From NCBI GenBank assembly GCA_033297075.1, contig MU858174.1:48249-112248 (forward strand): a DNA stretch of 64,000 nucleotides, in the 5' to 3' direction. Source of the stretch: Rhypophila decipiens. Taxonomy: Eukaryota; Ascomycota; Sordariomycetes; Sordariales; Naviculisporaceae. A model generated the notes under the pieces. The model made no database searches and was not told the DNA's origin. It saw only the letters and a list, made by a program, of their open reading frames with translations. The translations under genes and the position numbers were made by a program. Shown here in pieces: positions 46,836-57,110 of the stretch. The stretch's first letter is position 1. Each line of letters starts with the position of its first letter.

Positions 46836-47663
46836 ATGTCTCCACTCAAAAACAGTTTGGCCAAGACCATGCCAGGCTACGAAAGGTCTCCCCACTACGG
46901 CTTCCGCAGCCGCACCAGAATGTTCCGGGGTGAGTTGAGATTCCATTGCCGGCGTGGGCTCACGAAAAGAGTTCAGAATTTCACCGCATTTCTCGGAAAT
47001 GACGCAGCTGATTCTTGCATCTTGTAGTACCCGACGACGAGGGTAGACACGACTCAGATTCCGATGCCACAGTGACCGACACACACTGTTGGGGTGACGA
47101 GAACGGCTCCAATAGCCATCCCACCGATGATTCCGTGAATGGGGACAGCGAAGAAGCTGGGTTTTTTGTATGTCAAACCCTTCAAAGGCTTAAAATGACT
47201 GACTGACTGATTATTGGATTCCCCTGTCCAGGGAGCCAATGAAGGAGACAAGAAACTGGCTATTGTCCGCTGGTCCAGTCACTCCGTTCCCCGAACACAA
47301 ACAAGCCGGCCCAGTGAGCCCAATTGCCGTGTCAGCTACTTTCGAAAGTTCAGCCAAGCGATACAACGACTAATCGCGTTTGAGGAAGATCTCTGGCAGT
47401 GTATGGACTATTGGATTGATCTGTGTACCGATGCACCCATCATCAGGCGCGCAAGAGTCGAAGGAAGAAAGCAGCTGAGCATTGAGATCCGTGATCTCAT
47501 TGCGCTGGTGCTGTTCGTGTGTTATGACGTTCTCTCCTTCGTCATTGCTGTTCTGTCCATCGGACTGAGGCTGGTGCACACGCTGATGGAGTTTGTTGTG
47601 GTGGCATGGAATTGTTATGCCCTCACTATGGGCATGACCGATCATATCCTGGAGTTTGATTGA
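46836..47663 (+). CDS. small membrane protein with acidic linker, 3 exons, 221 aa
   Basis: Exons: 46836-46929, 47028-47167 and 47232-47663. First intron phase 1 (GTGAGT), second phase 0 (GTATGT to TCCAG). The basic head (MSPLKNSLAKTMPGYERSPH, then RSRTRMFR) precedes a strongly acidic linker (DDEGRHDSDSD) and a helical region with 'QRLIAFEEDLWQCMDYW'. A long hydrophobic part at about 166-210 (LIALVLFVCYDVLSFVIAVL and LMEFVVVAWNCYALTMG) probably forms two or one long membrane helices. Largest member of the cluster. No known family. Confidence 0.8.
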
Positions 47664-48015
47664 TGAAGGAACAAGCTACCTGCTTGAGTCTCTCCACTTG
47701 ATGAGATGAAGTCAAAGGTTTTCACAGCGTTGTTGCATTACTGCTTCGTCGTCAGCTTTACGTACTTCTTTATTTGATAGACTCGTATAATCAGCGATAA
47801 GGGAACGTCATTGCTTAAACCTTTGATGGTTAATATTAAGTCCCAATCGCAGCGCTTGACCAGCTTTCAATTTCTTTCCTACATCGATCCTGTCCATTCA
47901 CAACCAAAAGAGATGCAGTTTGTGCCATGGCTTTCTTTTCTTCCCTTTCATGTTTCAAAGCCAGACCAAGAAGCTCGTCTTCCAATCCTAGGGATTATTG
48001 GGAGCAGAGCACAGG
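47664..48015. other. convergent 3' flanks
   Basis: Only short featureless frames between two converging genes. Confidence 0.5.
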
Positions 48016-48727
48016 CTAGATGAAAAGCAGGCGAAGGAATGCCAACATAACCCCCATGAGAAGACCGACACAAATCATCTTCCAAAGACTATTCTCGTCC
48101 CCCAACCATTCGATCATTGCCTCCAGAGCCTGCTCAAGCCTGTCTCCCCACGAAGTAGCCACCGCATCCTCGGTATCTCGGTGGCGTGGGGCGCGTGGCA
48201 GTCCGCGGAGGATGGCGTCGAGGTCGAATGTCTCGACCGGGTGGGTAGGTGGCCGGCGGTGGGTAGGTGGCTGGCGCGAATAAAGATTTGGAAAGTTAAC
48301 ATCTGGCATAACTAGGATGGCTAAATACACAAGAGATAGGCCAGGCCATGCGTGAAGTTCTCGTAAAGTGTCATGTTAAGAACAATTTGAGGCTGGCCTT
48401 GTCTGTGGATGCAAAATTAGGTTAAGGCATCTTGGCGCGGCGCACCGTTGGTTGGTGATAACCCAAGGCTGCGCAGGCTTGACTTGATGGCTTATGAAAA
48501 GGAGCATCACCAACGAGGAGAAAAAGGGTGGAACGACAAAATTGCCTACCTGGTTGTCATCATGTGGCGGAGGAGCAGGAGCTCGTGGAGGAGCAGGAGT
48601 GGGGCTGGCACCTCTCACAGCCGTGCGACGTCCTAGTGAGTAAACTTTTAGCCATCCGAATCTTTGTTGAAGTTATCGCCTTGAAGAGTAATCATGATCG
48701 GAGCTTACTTCTTCGGACAGGCACCAT
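48016..48727 (-). CDS. small tail-anchored-like protein, 3 exons, 118 aa
   Basis: Exons: 48727-48709 (only six codons, MVPVRR, phase 1, GTAAGC), 48632-48550 (phase 0, GTAGGC) and 48270-48016. The joined head is very basic (MVPVRRRRRTAVRG), followed by a Pro/Ala-rich stretch, a duplicated PPTHRRPPTH, an acidic helix (GDRLEQALEAMIEWLGDENS) and a membrane segment at about 97-118 that reaches the very end (FLRLLFI). The second intron is long (279 bp) and may hide a further exon. The intron phases match the other cluster genes. Confidence 0.6.
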
Positions 48728-49925
48728 TCTAAGAACCGACGAGACGCAGTGGTGAACTGAAGATCAATTATCGCTGTTCCAAAGACTGTGATTAGTACCA
48801 CGTTTGCGAACTCAAGGGTGTGTGAAGGAGATGCTTACAAGTGAAGCTGCTCAAGGTTTTATAAAAGCTAGTGGTGACGATGCGTATAGGAAAGTTCATG
48901 GGAGGTCGGTGATCTTGTACGTTTGCAGAGAATGAAGCCCTCAAGGAACCTGTCTTTGATGTGGGTCTCGGATTCAGCAGCTTTCCTTCATGGACTGAGG
49001 TTGCCAAGACAATATGAGGCGCGCTAAGACCGCTGAGAAGATTCTAGGTGTCCAAGCCATTGTTCAGCTGCTGCGAATTCTGCAGGCATCCAAAGAAATC
49101 GCCAAATGAGCCCAAGGAATCAAGTGATACAGGCAACCCATTGAATGAAACTGCCCCAAACTGAGAGCCGGTCGTCTGCAACTCACTCACCCGACAGAAA
49201 ATTGTTATGTTTAAGAACCTCACGCATCACTGGATAAAGACCTTGGGGGGGGCAGCTGGTTCGGAAACGGGGTGTGAAACGGATTCCCTATACGCCTTCA
49301 ACAATCTCACTGTACGTGTAGAGATAATCTCTTAAGAGACCTTAGAAGGAAACGATACAGATGAAAGAGAAGCCTAAAGGCAAGAAAGCTGAATAAAATG
49401 GCGTATCACGTCTTTTCACGAGGTTTTTATTGTGTCTATGATACGTACTTACGGTGAAGCTCACAGCCCATATTTGAACCCAGTTAGCTGATAGATCATA
49501 TCTCAGTTTCTTGAGAAGTGTACGGTAGGTGAGAGTGTATATGTAGCCATCCCTTGTATTCATTAATTGTTATGAAGCCTTTTGCACAGAAGGCTCCTCA
49601 AGTATCTGAGATATTCGCGAAACCGACAAAGGATCCCTGAAACCAGTTACCCATGCCATGCTCTCATACTCGCAAATATTCACCGTCTCATACTTTCCAT
49701 TACTCGAGAAAACCTCCAGCAGCAGCGTATATACCCTTGCGGGGAAAAATGTCGAAAGAAACCCAAAGTTATCATCCTATCACAATGTGCATTCCAAGGT
49801 TATGATCTTGCCTGTTACCGTGTTGAAGCGGACCCGAAAGAGTGGCATCATTCGATTCTAAGACTTCTGTGACTTGCTCGTTCATTAGCTTTCTGTCTTT
49901 GTTCCTGGAGTTAGTGGACATACCC
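48728..49925. other. intergenic, no gene seen
   Basis: Promoter of the preceding minus-strand gene and 3' flank of the first MC gene. The plus frame at 49582-49872 has no features. Confidence 0.5.
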
Positions 49926-50629
49926 TTAATCATCTTCATTCTCAGAATCTGTGAAGCAGAGGTAAAACCCCGGGTCAGCTTCTCGGTGCCAGCCAGGACC
50001 CAAGTAGCGCATTTTGGACTTTTCAGTCCTGTCTTGGTCGTCCGGCTCGTTTCTCTTCCGCTTTTGAGTGGCCGGGAGCACCTTCACGGCGCAGGTTTCA
50101 TCCGTGCAACCCGGCTCTGCCTTACCCGGGACGACCCTGGGCGCGGTGCGAGTGCGACGCCCCCGGATGGTGACAGTATGTCCTTTATAATCTGTAGTTG
50201 TGGATTCCCGCTGTTAGAAGACTGGACCAATCCCAGAATAAAGGCCACACCAAGCCTAGAAAGAGGAGGGTGACCCATACCGATGCCCTGACAGTTGACG
50301 CAGATATTGTGCTGGCAAGCCCAGCTGTCCGTGTTCTTGTCGTCCGATGACGCAGACTTGACTTGTCCCGAGCAAGATGGCTTGTCGGGGCTGTTGGTGA
50401 CGTTGCAGCGGCAGCACTGCCACTTGCTCCGGGTACGCTGGAGTTCGCGCACAAGGCATGTGTCCCAGCCTGTGATGGTGGCGAGGGCGGGGGTTTCTGG
50501 ATCGCAGAGCTTGCAGATCTGGCTGCTGACTGAGCCCAGGAGTTTTGGGTCTGCTTCTGGTTTGTGGCAGTTGTGCCACACTGCGGTTGTGTGACCGCAG
50601 GGGTAGACTTTGGTGATGGTCTTGCACAT
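49926..50629 (-). CDS. Cys/His-rich MC-family protein A, 2 exons, 204 aa
   Basis: Exon 1 is 50629-50281 and exon 2 is 50191-49926. The intron (GTATGG, branch TTCTAAC, CTACAG) is phase 1 and falls between Ile and Asp right after the last Cys motif. Order of motifs: MC...YPCGH..W..C, C-x2-C, ITGWDTCLVREL, KWQCCRCNVTN with a following SCSG (like a RanBP2-type finger), and CQHNICVNCQGI (half-RING-like C-x-H-x2-C-x2-C). Exon 2 is basic, then has LGPGWHREADPGFYL and an acidic end. Probably two or three zinc-binding units. No signal peptide. Function unknown. Confidence 0.85.
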
Positions 50630-51859
50630 TTTGATGGACGACGAAAAGAAGAGTGGAAAAGATGTGCTTGGATAAGGACGTTGCGTGTGAAGGTATTCTG
50701 TCTGTCGCGTGTGGTGTTGGAAGAGGAGAGGAAGAATGGTTAGAAGGTTGAGGGGTAAGATATTTAGGGAGAGGGCTCAAGGGGCGGGCTGATCGTTTCG
50801 AGCCAGCCTTTCGGGCTTCCCCTTTGAATCATATGTCTAGAGAACAGATCGAAGGCCTATGTCTTCAGTCACCGTGATATAGGAAGATGTGTCTCAATGG
50901 GAACCGAGATGTGATTCAAGATGCACGTGGTCTGAACCATCACAGGACGGGGAAAACACGACTGAATGGTGGAAGGGCAAGATACAAATCACTGGATACT
51001 CTTATAGTATGAAATAGGGCACATGGTTGTGATGTCTGCAGGATATGGATCTAGAAGCAGCATGTGATGCAGTGCCCCTCTAACAAAGCGGTCCCAGAAA
51101 TCTATCGAGCGCCTCGGTGATATTTACGTCACTTTGAGCCATCATTCAGATAGGAACAAGGCTCTAGCAAGAGGCATTTGATGCCTAGATAATGGGGTGC
51201 AACGAGTGTTGAACTGGTGTGTTTAAAGGTGTTGAGGCTTGGGTTGAGAATGTATTTAACAGATCCCGGCCTCTCTTATGCTAAGCAGGTCTCTGAGAGG
51301 TGCTATATCACTTTAACAGTCAAGAAGCTCGACTTTCAGCGGCGGTAAGGAATCGATTCTCGTCTATAACACGCCCCTGAGCTTATGCCCTCCATCTGGA
51401 CCTTCTATCAAATGACAATCCTGATTCCCACGCTCGGTAGGACCTCACCCTTCTGTTCGCCAGTTATGGCCGCCCCTTCGGCCTCGTAAATCAACCACTT
51501 CCCCGCCACGAAAGGATACCTATTCGGATCCGCTGGATGGTCTTTCCATTCTCAGAAGGACGGAAGGATAGGGTAATCGTATCCTCCAACGACTAAGGGC
51601 CATGCGTCCGGAGGACCTCGGCTCAACAAAAGTCCCCCGCAAGTGAGGGAATATGAGTGAGTGTCGGAAACTTGAGGAAATCTCAAGAAGTTAATCTCAC
51701 TCATTCCCAGTCCAGACCCCGAGTATCCTCGTATCCAACCTCAGGGAGACCCAAGTATCTCGGGTTATTATGGCCTGACAGGGAGCCAGGTCGTCTATCC
51801 CACCGCCAAATTTACAAAGAAATCTGTACCAGAAATGGAAAACGTGTAATCTATGATAT
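50630..51859. other. intergenic, no gene seen
   Basis: Promoter of MC gene A and 3' flank of MC gene B. Frames are short and featureless. Confidence 0.5.
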
Positions 51860-52533
51860 CTATCCCACAGTTAACAAATGGACGAACAAAAGATGAAGTG
51901 CAGTTGAAATGACTTGCCACTGCATATCATCGTCCTCCACGTCCGAGGTCAGGAGATGAAATCCGGGATCGGACTCTGGGTGGAAGCCAGGGCCGCGGTA
52001 CTTGAAGGGACTGGCAGCCTCGTCGACTTGACCATTGGCGAGAGTTCCCTTCGGCAGCTCGGGGCTGGGCGTCTTCTTTGGGCGTTTAGCTGTTTGACCC
52101 AAGACATATCGGTTGCCTTCGGGATCTGGATTCGCGTGGGGTTAGCTTGTGAGCTGTGAAGAAAGGTAGGGCGAAGACGAAAGAGCATACCGATTCCGCG
52201 ACACTTTCCACAGATGGGGTGCTCGCACATTCGGCTGGCCGGCTGCTTGGTGTTGGTACGAATGTACTCAACCATTCCTCGGCAGCTCGGTGAGTCGTTG
52301 TTGTTGGATTCGAATCCGCACCGGCAGCAGTACCAGTGGTCGTCTTCAAGTGCGTGCAGCTCGCCGAGCATGCAGACGTTCCAGCCGTTGATCACAGCCT
52401 CCGGGGCGCGCCAGGACTGACACATGGCGCAGGCGCCGGTTTTTCCCATTGGCGTGAGGGTCTCGTGCTTGCAGGAGACCCAGGCTGTGTGAACGTGTCT
52501 GCAGCGGTAGATGGTGTTCCTGACGTTGCACAT
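51860..52533 (-). CDS. Cys/His-rich MC-family protein B, 2 exons, 202 aa
   Basis: Exon 1 is 52533-52191 and exon 2 is 52125-51860. The phase-1 intron is at the same codon as in gene A (GTATGC, branch GCTAAC, ATCCAG) and exon 2 is also 266 nt. Shared motifs: MC...YRCRH..W..C, CAMC, INGWNVCMLGEL, WYCCRCGFES with SCRG, CEHPICGKCRGI, and in exon 2 RGPGFHPESDPGFHL followed by acidic residues. The conserved GPG(W/F)HxExDPGF motif in an otherwise divergent exon indicates selection. After that motif B has a hydrophobic extension (STALHLLFVHLLTVG) that A lacks; it may instead be spliced differently. Confidence 0.85.
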
Positions 52534-53421
52534 TTTCGCGAGTTGGTGGGACTATTCGGCTGATGACGTAAAGGGGTCGGCTTGAAAAGAGAAGAGGGCA
52601 AATCTTAGAAGATCAAGACTTATTGGTAAAGAGGCTTGATTGTAATGGAGGAGGGTATGGTGTGACCAAGAAGAGTGTGGTAGACTGCGTGCAGAGTTGG
52701 AGTTTGATTCTCTTGGTAAACGGTAGAAGAAGTTGCTGAGCGAGAAGGGAAGATGGATTTTCCAAGGGGAGGTTGTGATTTTTGGACCTCGAGGTGCTGA
52801 ACTGAGGAGCTTGGACCAAATTTTACATCTACAATAGCAAGTGCAAACCTCGACCTGGTGCACGATTGACGTGACCCTGCTATTGTTCTTGGCAGAGTTC
52901 GTGCCCAGGCATTTGGTGCGTTCTGTTCAGTCTTAAAGATGATGTGACCCTAGAGCCTTCAATTCGCCACCCCGAGACCAGATGGAAGGTCCTCTCTTCT
53001 CGCTGATATTGTGCTAAAGTCGTTGTAGAATAACACGTGTCTATCATCCAATCTTGCCCTGTATGATGCTTCGGTGGCAGGCGGTCTCTTGATGTATCAT
53101 CCAGGTGCCACACTGACCTGTCGAGCACCAAGGCTCTTTCCACTGCGCCTTCCACCACGCAAAACATAAATTGTGTTGAACAAAAAATCCGAGGTTCGAC
53201 CTTTCAAAAAACAACTTGACTTCTCTGGAAACATCCCTTGGATATTTATTACCTCTCCTTTTCCACATCTTTAGTAACATAAATTCTCTCAACTTCCTAC
53301 CTACTTCAACAACTGCTTTAGCCTTACCAGCATCACCGAAACCATCACGATCATATACCGAGTCACACGGCCCTGAAAGCTACACAATTTACGCTTACCT
53401 TTCCCACAGCCACACCTCAAG
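52534..53421. other. divergent promoter region of MC genes B and C
   Basis: No gene seen. Genes B and C are transcribed away from each other across this 0.9 kb. Confidence 0.5.
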
Positions 53422-54030
53422 ATGTGCCACCTCCGCAGCTTCATCTATAGCTGCGAGCATGTCGACGTCACCACGGTGATGTGCCATCGGCGGCCCCGGA
53501 CTGCCACAGACACATCTATAATAAGACAAAGCCGGACCTGCCGTGGTTGCTGCAGAGGGAAACAGCCAGTGGGCTTCAAGGATGGCTGGAACATGTGCCT
53601 CGTGGAGTTCATGAAGTCCCCGGAAAGGGAGGGACATCGATGGCAGTGTTGCGAGTGCGGTTGGCGTAACCGCAACACTTCCCGGTCATGTACCAGCACT
53701 GTCGCACCGGTCCAAACGCGGGACGGCACCACAGGCCTCCACGCCTGTAATCATAAGATCTGCGATCAGTGCCGGCCAATTGGTACGTTCAGTCTTTTCT
53801 CTCTGCCTTTTATATTGGATTGACAGTTCCTGTTCGATCCATCTCTTGTCTCAGCACGCCCTAGGAATATCTGAAATAAGGCCTCGCCACAGTTACATAT
53901 GATAACGATCAATCCTATTTCATCACTAACCTCACCTTTGTTTAATATAGATGCCGATCAGCCGATGCATTCATCCAGGCCCACCGTGACATATACAACG
54001 CTACATTTGACCTTCGAAATGCCGATCTGA
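53422..54030 (+). CDS. Cys/His-rich MC-family protein C, short form, 2 exons
   Basis: Exon 1 is 53422-53782 and exon 2 is 53951-54030 (phase-1 intron, GTACGT, branch ACTAAC, ATATAG), giving 145 residues. Exon 1 has the whole MC set: MC...YSCEH..T..C, C-x2-C-C, FKDGWNMCLVEF, RWQCCECGWRN with SCTS, CNHKICDQCRPI. The intron sits at the family position and the first spliced codon is Asp as in A and B. However, exon 2 stops after 25 codons and lacks the GPG-DPGF motif. A subtilisin frame continues in the +1 register (see next entry), so this gene may be the broken front half of a fusion. Confidence 0.65.
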
Positions 54031-55034
54031 AAAAAATGGGAAGGGTAAAGATCGCAGTACTGGATACAGGCTGCGACATCAGCCATCCGCAGTTCCTTGC
54101 GAACGTTGGCCGAATTAAGGGCAGGAAGACATGGGTGCCCATGAAAAGCGAAACCGACGTCAGCGATTCCTTTGGCCACGGAACCCACGTGATTGGCCTT
54201 TTACTCGACATTGCACCCGATTCAGACATCTATATTGCCCAGGTTACCGAGGACAAGTCGGTATCCCCCAGCGTGGCCGCCGAGGTATGCTCCATCCCCT
54301 GTCGAAGGACTCTTGCTTCCCCCCTTTAGGAGTATGAATAGAAGGGCAAATCCGTTTCGCGCATGCACACAGGGAGTTTGGATTGCACACTAACACTTAG
54401 CTCGCATTTGCAGGCAGTGCTACACGCCATACGAGAATGGGACGTCGACATAATAACCATGTCCTTCGGCTTCGCTCGAGAGCAGCAAGAGCAAGAAACA
54501 GAACCACCAGAGATCTCACTCACAGACGCTATCCTCGAGGCCCATCGCTCTCGGGTCCTCCTGTTCGCAGCAGCGTCCAACACAGGCGCCTACGGTCTGC
54601 GTCCATCCTTCCCCGCTCGCTACACCGGTGTCATGTGCATCTACTCGGGCGACGGACATGGCAATTCAGCCGCTACCAACCCCACTTCCCGCCAGAACGA
54701 TTACAACTTTCTCACTCTCGGCGAGGCAGTTGAGTCAGCCTGGCCGGTCCAACTTGGCGGGCCCGGGGTGCACAAAAAGCGCAAGTCAGGAACATCTTTC
54801 GCGACTCCCATAGCCGCGGGCCTGGCAGCTTGTCTAATGCTAGATACTCGAAGGCTTTTGAGCAGAGAAGACGCAAGACGGTTAAATGAGTAAGACAAGA
54901 TGAAGGCTTTGCTATCGCACCTGTCCAAGGTTAGAAACGGGTATCATGTTATTTCGGTCAAGGAGTACTTCGATGAAGACCCCGAGGGGAGGAGAAAACA
55001 ACTGAGGAAGTGCTTGGATGGGACATTGTTATGA
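53951..55034 (+). pseudogene. subtilisin (S8) domain, frameshifted and stopped
   Basis: Open pieces 53951-54284 and 54414-54890 join at phase 0 (GTATGC, CACTAAC, TTGCAG). The S8 catalytic motifs are intact: Asp in AVLDTGCD, His in FGHGTHVIG, Ser in SGTSFATPIAAG. The style (GRKTWVPM, DIITMSFGF, FAAASNTG, ESAWPV) is that of intracellular fungal S8 domains found in NLR-type proteins. Upstream, the frame begins only at the acceptor at 53950 and is out of register with MC gene C by one base. At the end, TAA at 54891 interrupts a frame that continues sensibly (KALLSHLSKVRNGYHVISV) to TGA at 55032. An ATG at 54036, five bases after the stop of gene C, could allow reinitiation. Confidence 0.65.
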
Positions 55035-56635
55035 CCACGATATGTCTGTAGAAGAGTCGATCAAACCATATCTCTAGTACCCGGGGACCCTTGTAGCCTT
55101 TGAGTAATGGGAAATAATAGAGGAAAAATAATATAATCTTGGGGTATTTCATGGAGAAGATTTAGGCTTATAGGCTACACCGTAGGATTATATACCCTTT
55201 GCGGTCCTTAGTATGACTGACTACTCTTTGAAAAGTAACACTTACGAACTCACAGACCTCTGTCCATAGTCGGGGTTAAATCTGCTTCTCCTATCGTTGC
55301 ATCTGTTGTTCGGGGGCCGGGATTTGATCCTCATGTGCGACATATAGCCCTGGAGCCCCTCGGAACAGATAGACCTTGTCTTCGGCTTGGATAGGCAGCA
55401 CAACAGAGTCTTCGAGTAGTTCAGCCAGGCGATAGTCAACAGGCTGGTTTTGGGCGGACTCTGGCTTTTTTTTTTAGCAGCTGACAAAAAACGGGAGGCA
55501 ACTGATGGTATGGACTGCGAGGTTGGGGATATCACTCCACCAACTTCACCACACACCGATGAAGCCTGGCTGAATGATGACAGCGTCGTCGCTTGGGTAG
55601 CCCAGAAGGTCGAGTTGGGCGTGGCGTCAGACTCCGACACACTAGAGCTTTTCCCCGGGCTAAGCTGGTTTTGGGGGCCGCCGCCGGGGGGGCTTTTTTT
55701 CTTTTTTCTTTTTTCCTTTTCCTTCTTGTCCCTCCCTCCAGCCCCGAGCTAACCCTAACCCTAACCCTACGTATTCTGGCCTACGACACCGATACACAGG
55801 GACTCGCAATGCAAGGTTGGACGCCTGCAGGAGTACGTCTAAGCCGATCTGGCACTTGACAGTTAGCTACCAAAATACAACAGTCAAATCTCAACCATGT
55901 TCTATTTACCACCGTTTTTGCTTTCCTTGGCCCCGTTTAATGACATGGTATAAACTGTACACTGACAGCCTTGTGACGCGAATGCATAATGGCGTTGACT
56001 GGTTTTGTTTGGGGGTGTTCAGGTATCGGTAGTTCAGTACCTAGGTACCTTCCTCATCCAGGTAGGTAAGCAGCTAATCGTCATTATTCCTCTGTGGTAG
56101 TTGCCTAGTTCAGTTTGTATTACTACCGGGGTATCCAGAGTCCAAGGTAGCGATGATGAGCTGCCCCATCAAACTCTTAGGTTTCCGCCACGTCATGTTT
56201 GAGACCTAAATTTTAGACTACTGTCAGACCTCAGCCCAGTGTTGTACAGTACCTAGCCGGGGTTCAATGCCTAGGCTGGGAGATGTATGAAATGAAGGGA
56301 TACAGTGAAGCAAAAATATGCAGGAATATGCGATACCCGAGAGATATGCAATACGAGGAGCATAAGATGGAGTCGCACTTGTTATGAATAATAAAATTGG
56401 CTGGGTTCTATTGTTGAAATGGAAACTAGATACAGCGCGCACTAATACAACCCACAGAAACATCTATCTGCTTGACAAAAGAGTGTGTTTGCAAATAACC
56501 GCAAGTGAAAACGTGTACTGCTCCCATCTCATAAATCCCACAGACACTTGACCGAAACCGCTCCAACTACAAGTATCCATCTACTGCAGCACTCGGAAAG
56601 TTGATCCCATAGGCTCTTCCAGCACTGCCAGCAGC
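55035..56635. other. intergenic with interstitial telomeric repeat
   Basis: A 100-codon frame at 55450-55752 ends in a T-rich tract and has no features beyond an acidic stretch. The telomeric repeat at 55749-55770 is listed separately. No gene supported. Confidence 0.5.
55749..55770. repeat. short interstitial telomeric repeat (CTAACC)n
   Basis: Three full CCCTAA units plus part of a fourth (ctaaccctaaccctaaccctac), identical to the standard filamentous-fungal telomere repeat. It is preceded by pyrimidine-rich tracts at 55695-55735. Confidence 0.85.
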
Positions 56636-57110
56636 TCAGCAGTTGAAGAACAAAAAGTAGCTCCGAGCAGGGGAGCTGAGAGTAGTGCACCCGGCGTTCT
56701 GGCCGCTGAAGATGCCAGCATGCCCAACCTTGGTACCATCACAGTCGTTGCCCGACCAGAGATCGGCGGTCGGCTTGGGATTGCCGGTGGTGGCCTGGTT
56801 GAGCAGGATGCTGTTGATGTCTTGGCCGACGGAGAAGCAGACGCCGCCGCAGCCGAAATTCTCTTCGCTCTGGATCGCGGTGCCGGTGCACGAGTTGCCG
56901 CTGAAGATGGTGGCCGTGTGGTCGCCGCCGCGGGGGGACAGGGCGGCTGGGGCTAGGTTGGTTGTGCGCTGTTAGCTTGGTTCTGTTTCTTTGTTGGATA
57001 TGATCATGTCAAAGAGGTTGAGGAAGTTGGGATGGCACAGGATTGTACTCACAGGCCAGGATCGCGGTCGCAAAGAGCGAGAAGGAGACGAGGATGGAAT
57101 TGATCTGCAT
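56636..57110 (-). CDS. small secreted Cys-rich protein, 2 exons, 124 aa
   Basis: Exon 1 is 57110-57053 and exon 2 is 56952-56636; the phase-1 intron (100 bp) has GTGAGT, GCTAAC and CCTAG. A signal peptide (MQINSILVSFSLFATAILA) is encoded almost exactly by exon 1. The mature protein is Gly/Ser/Thr-rich with six Cys: SCTG, FGCGGVC, NDCDG, AGCTT and the terminal FNC. It resembles small secreted effector-like proteins in size and Cys content. No family assigned. Extracellular. Confidence 0.85.

Noticed and set aside
54020..54045. Programmed frameshift at the run of seven A between MC gene C and the S8 frame
   Set aside because: The stop codon of gene C (54028-54030) comes before the A run, so slippage there cannot join the frames; a lost base or reinitiation is likelier.
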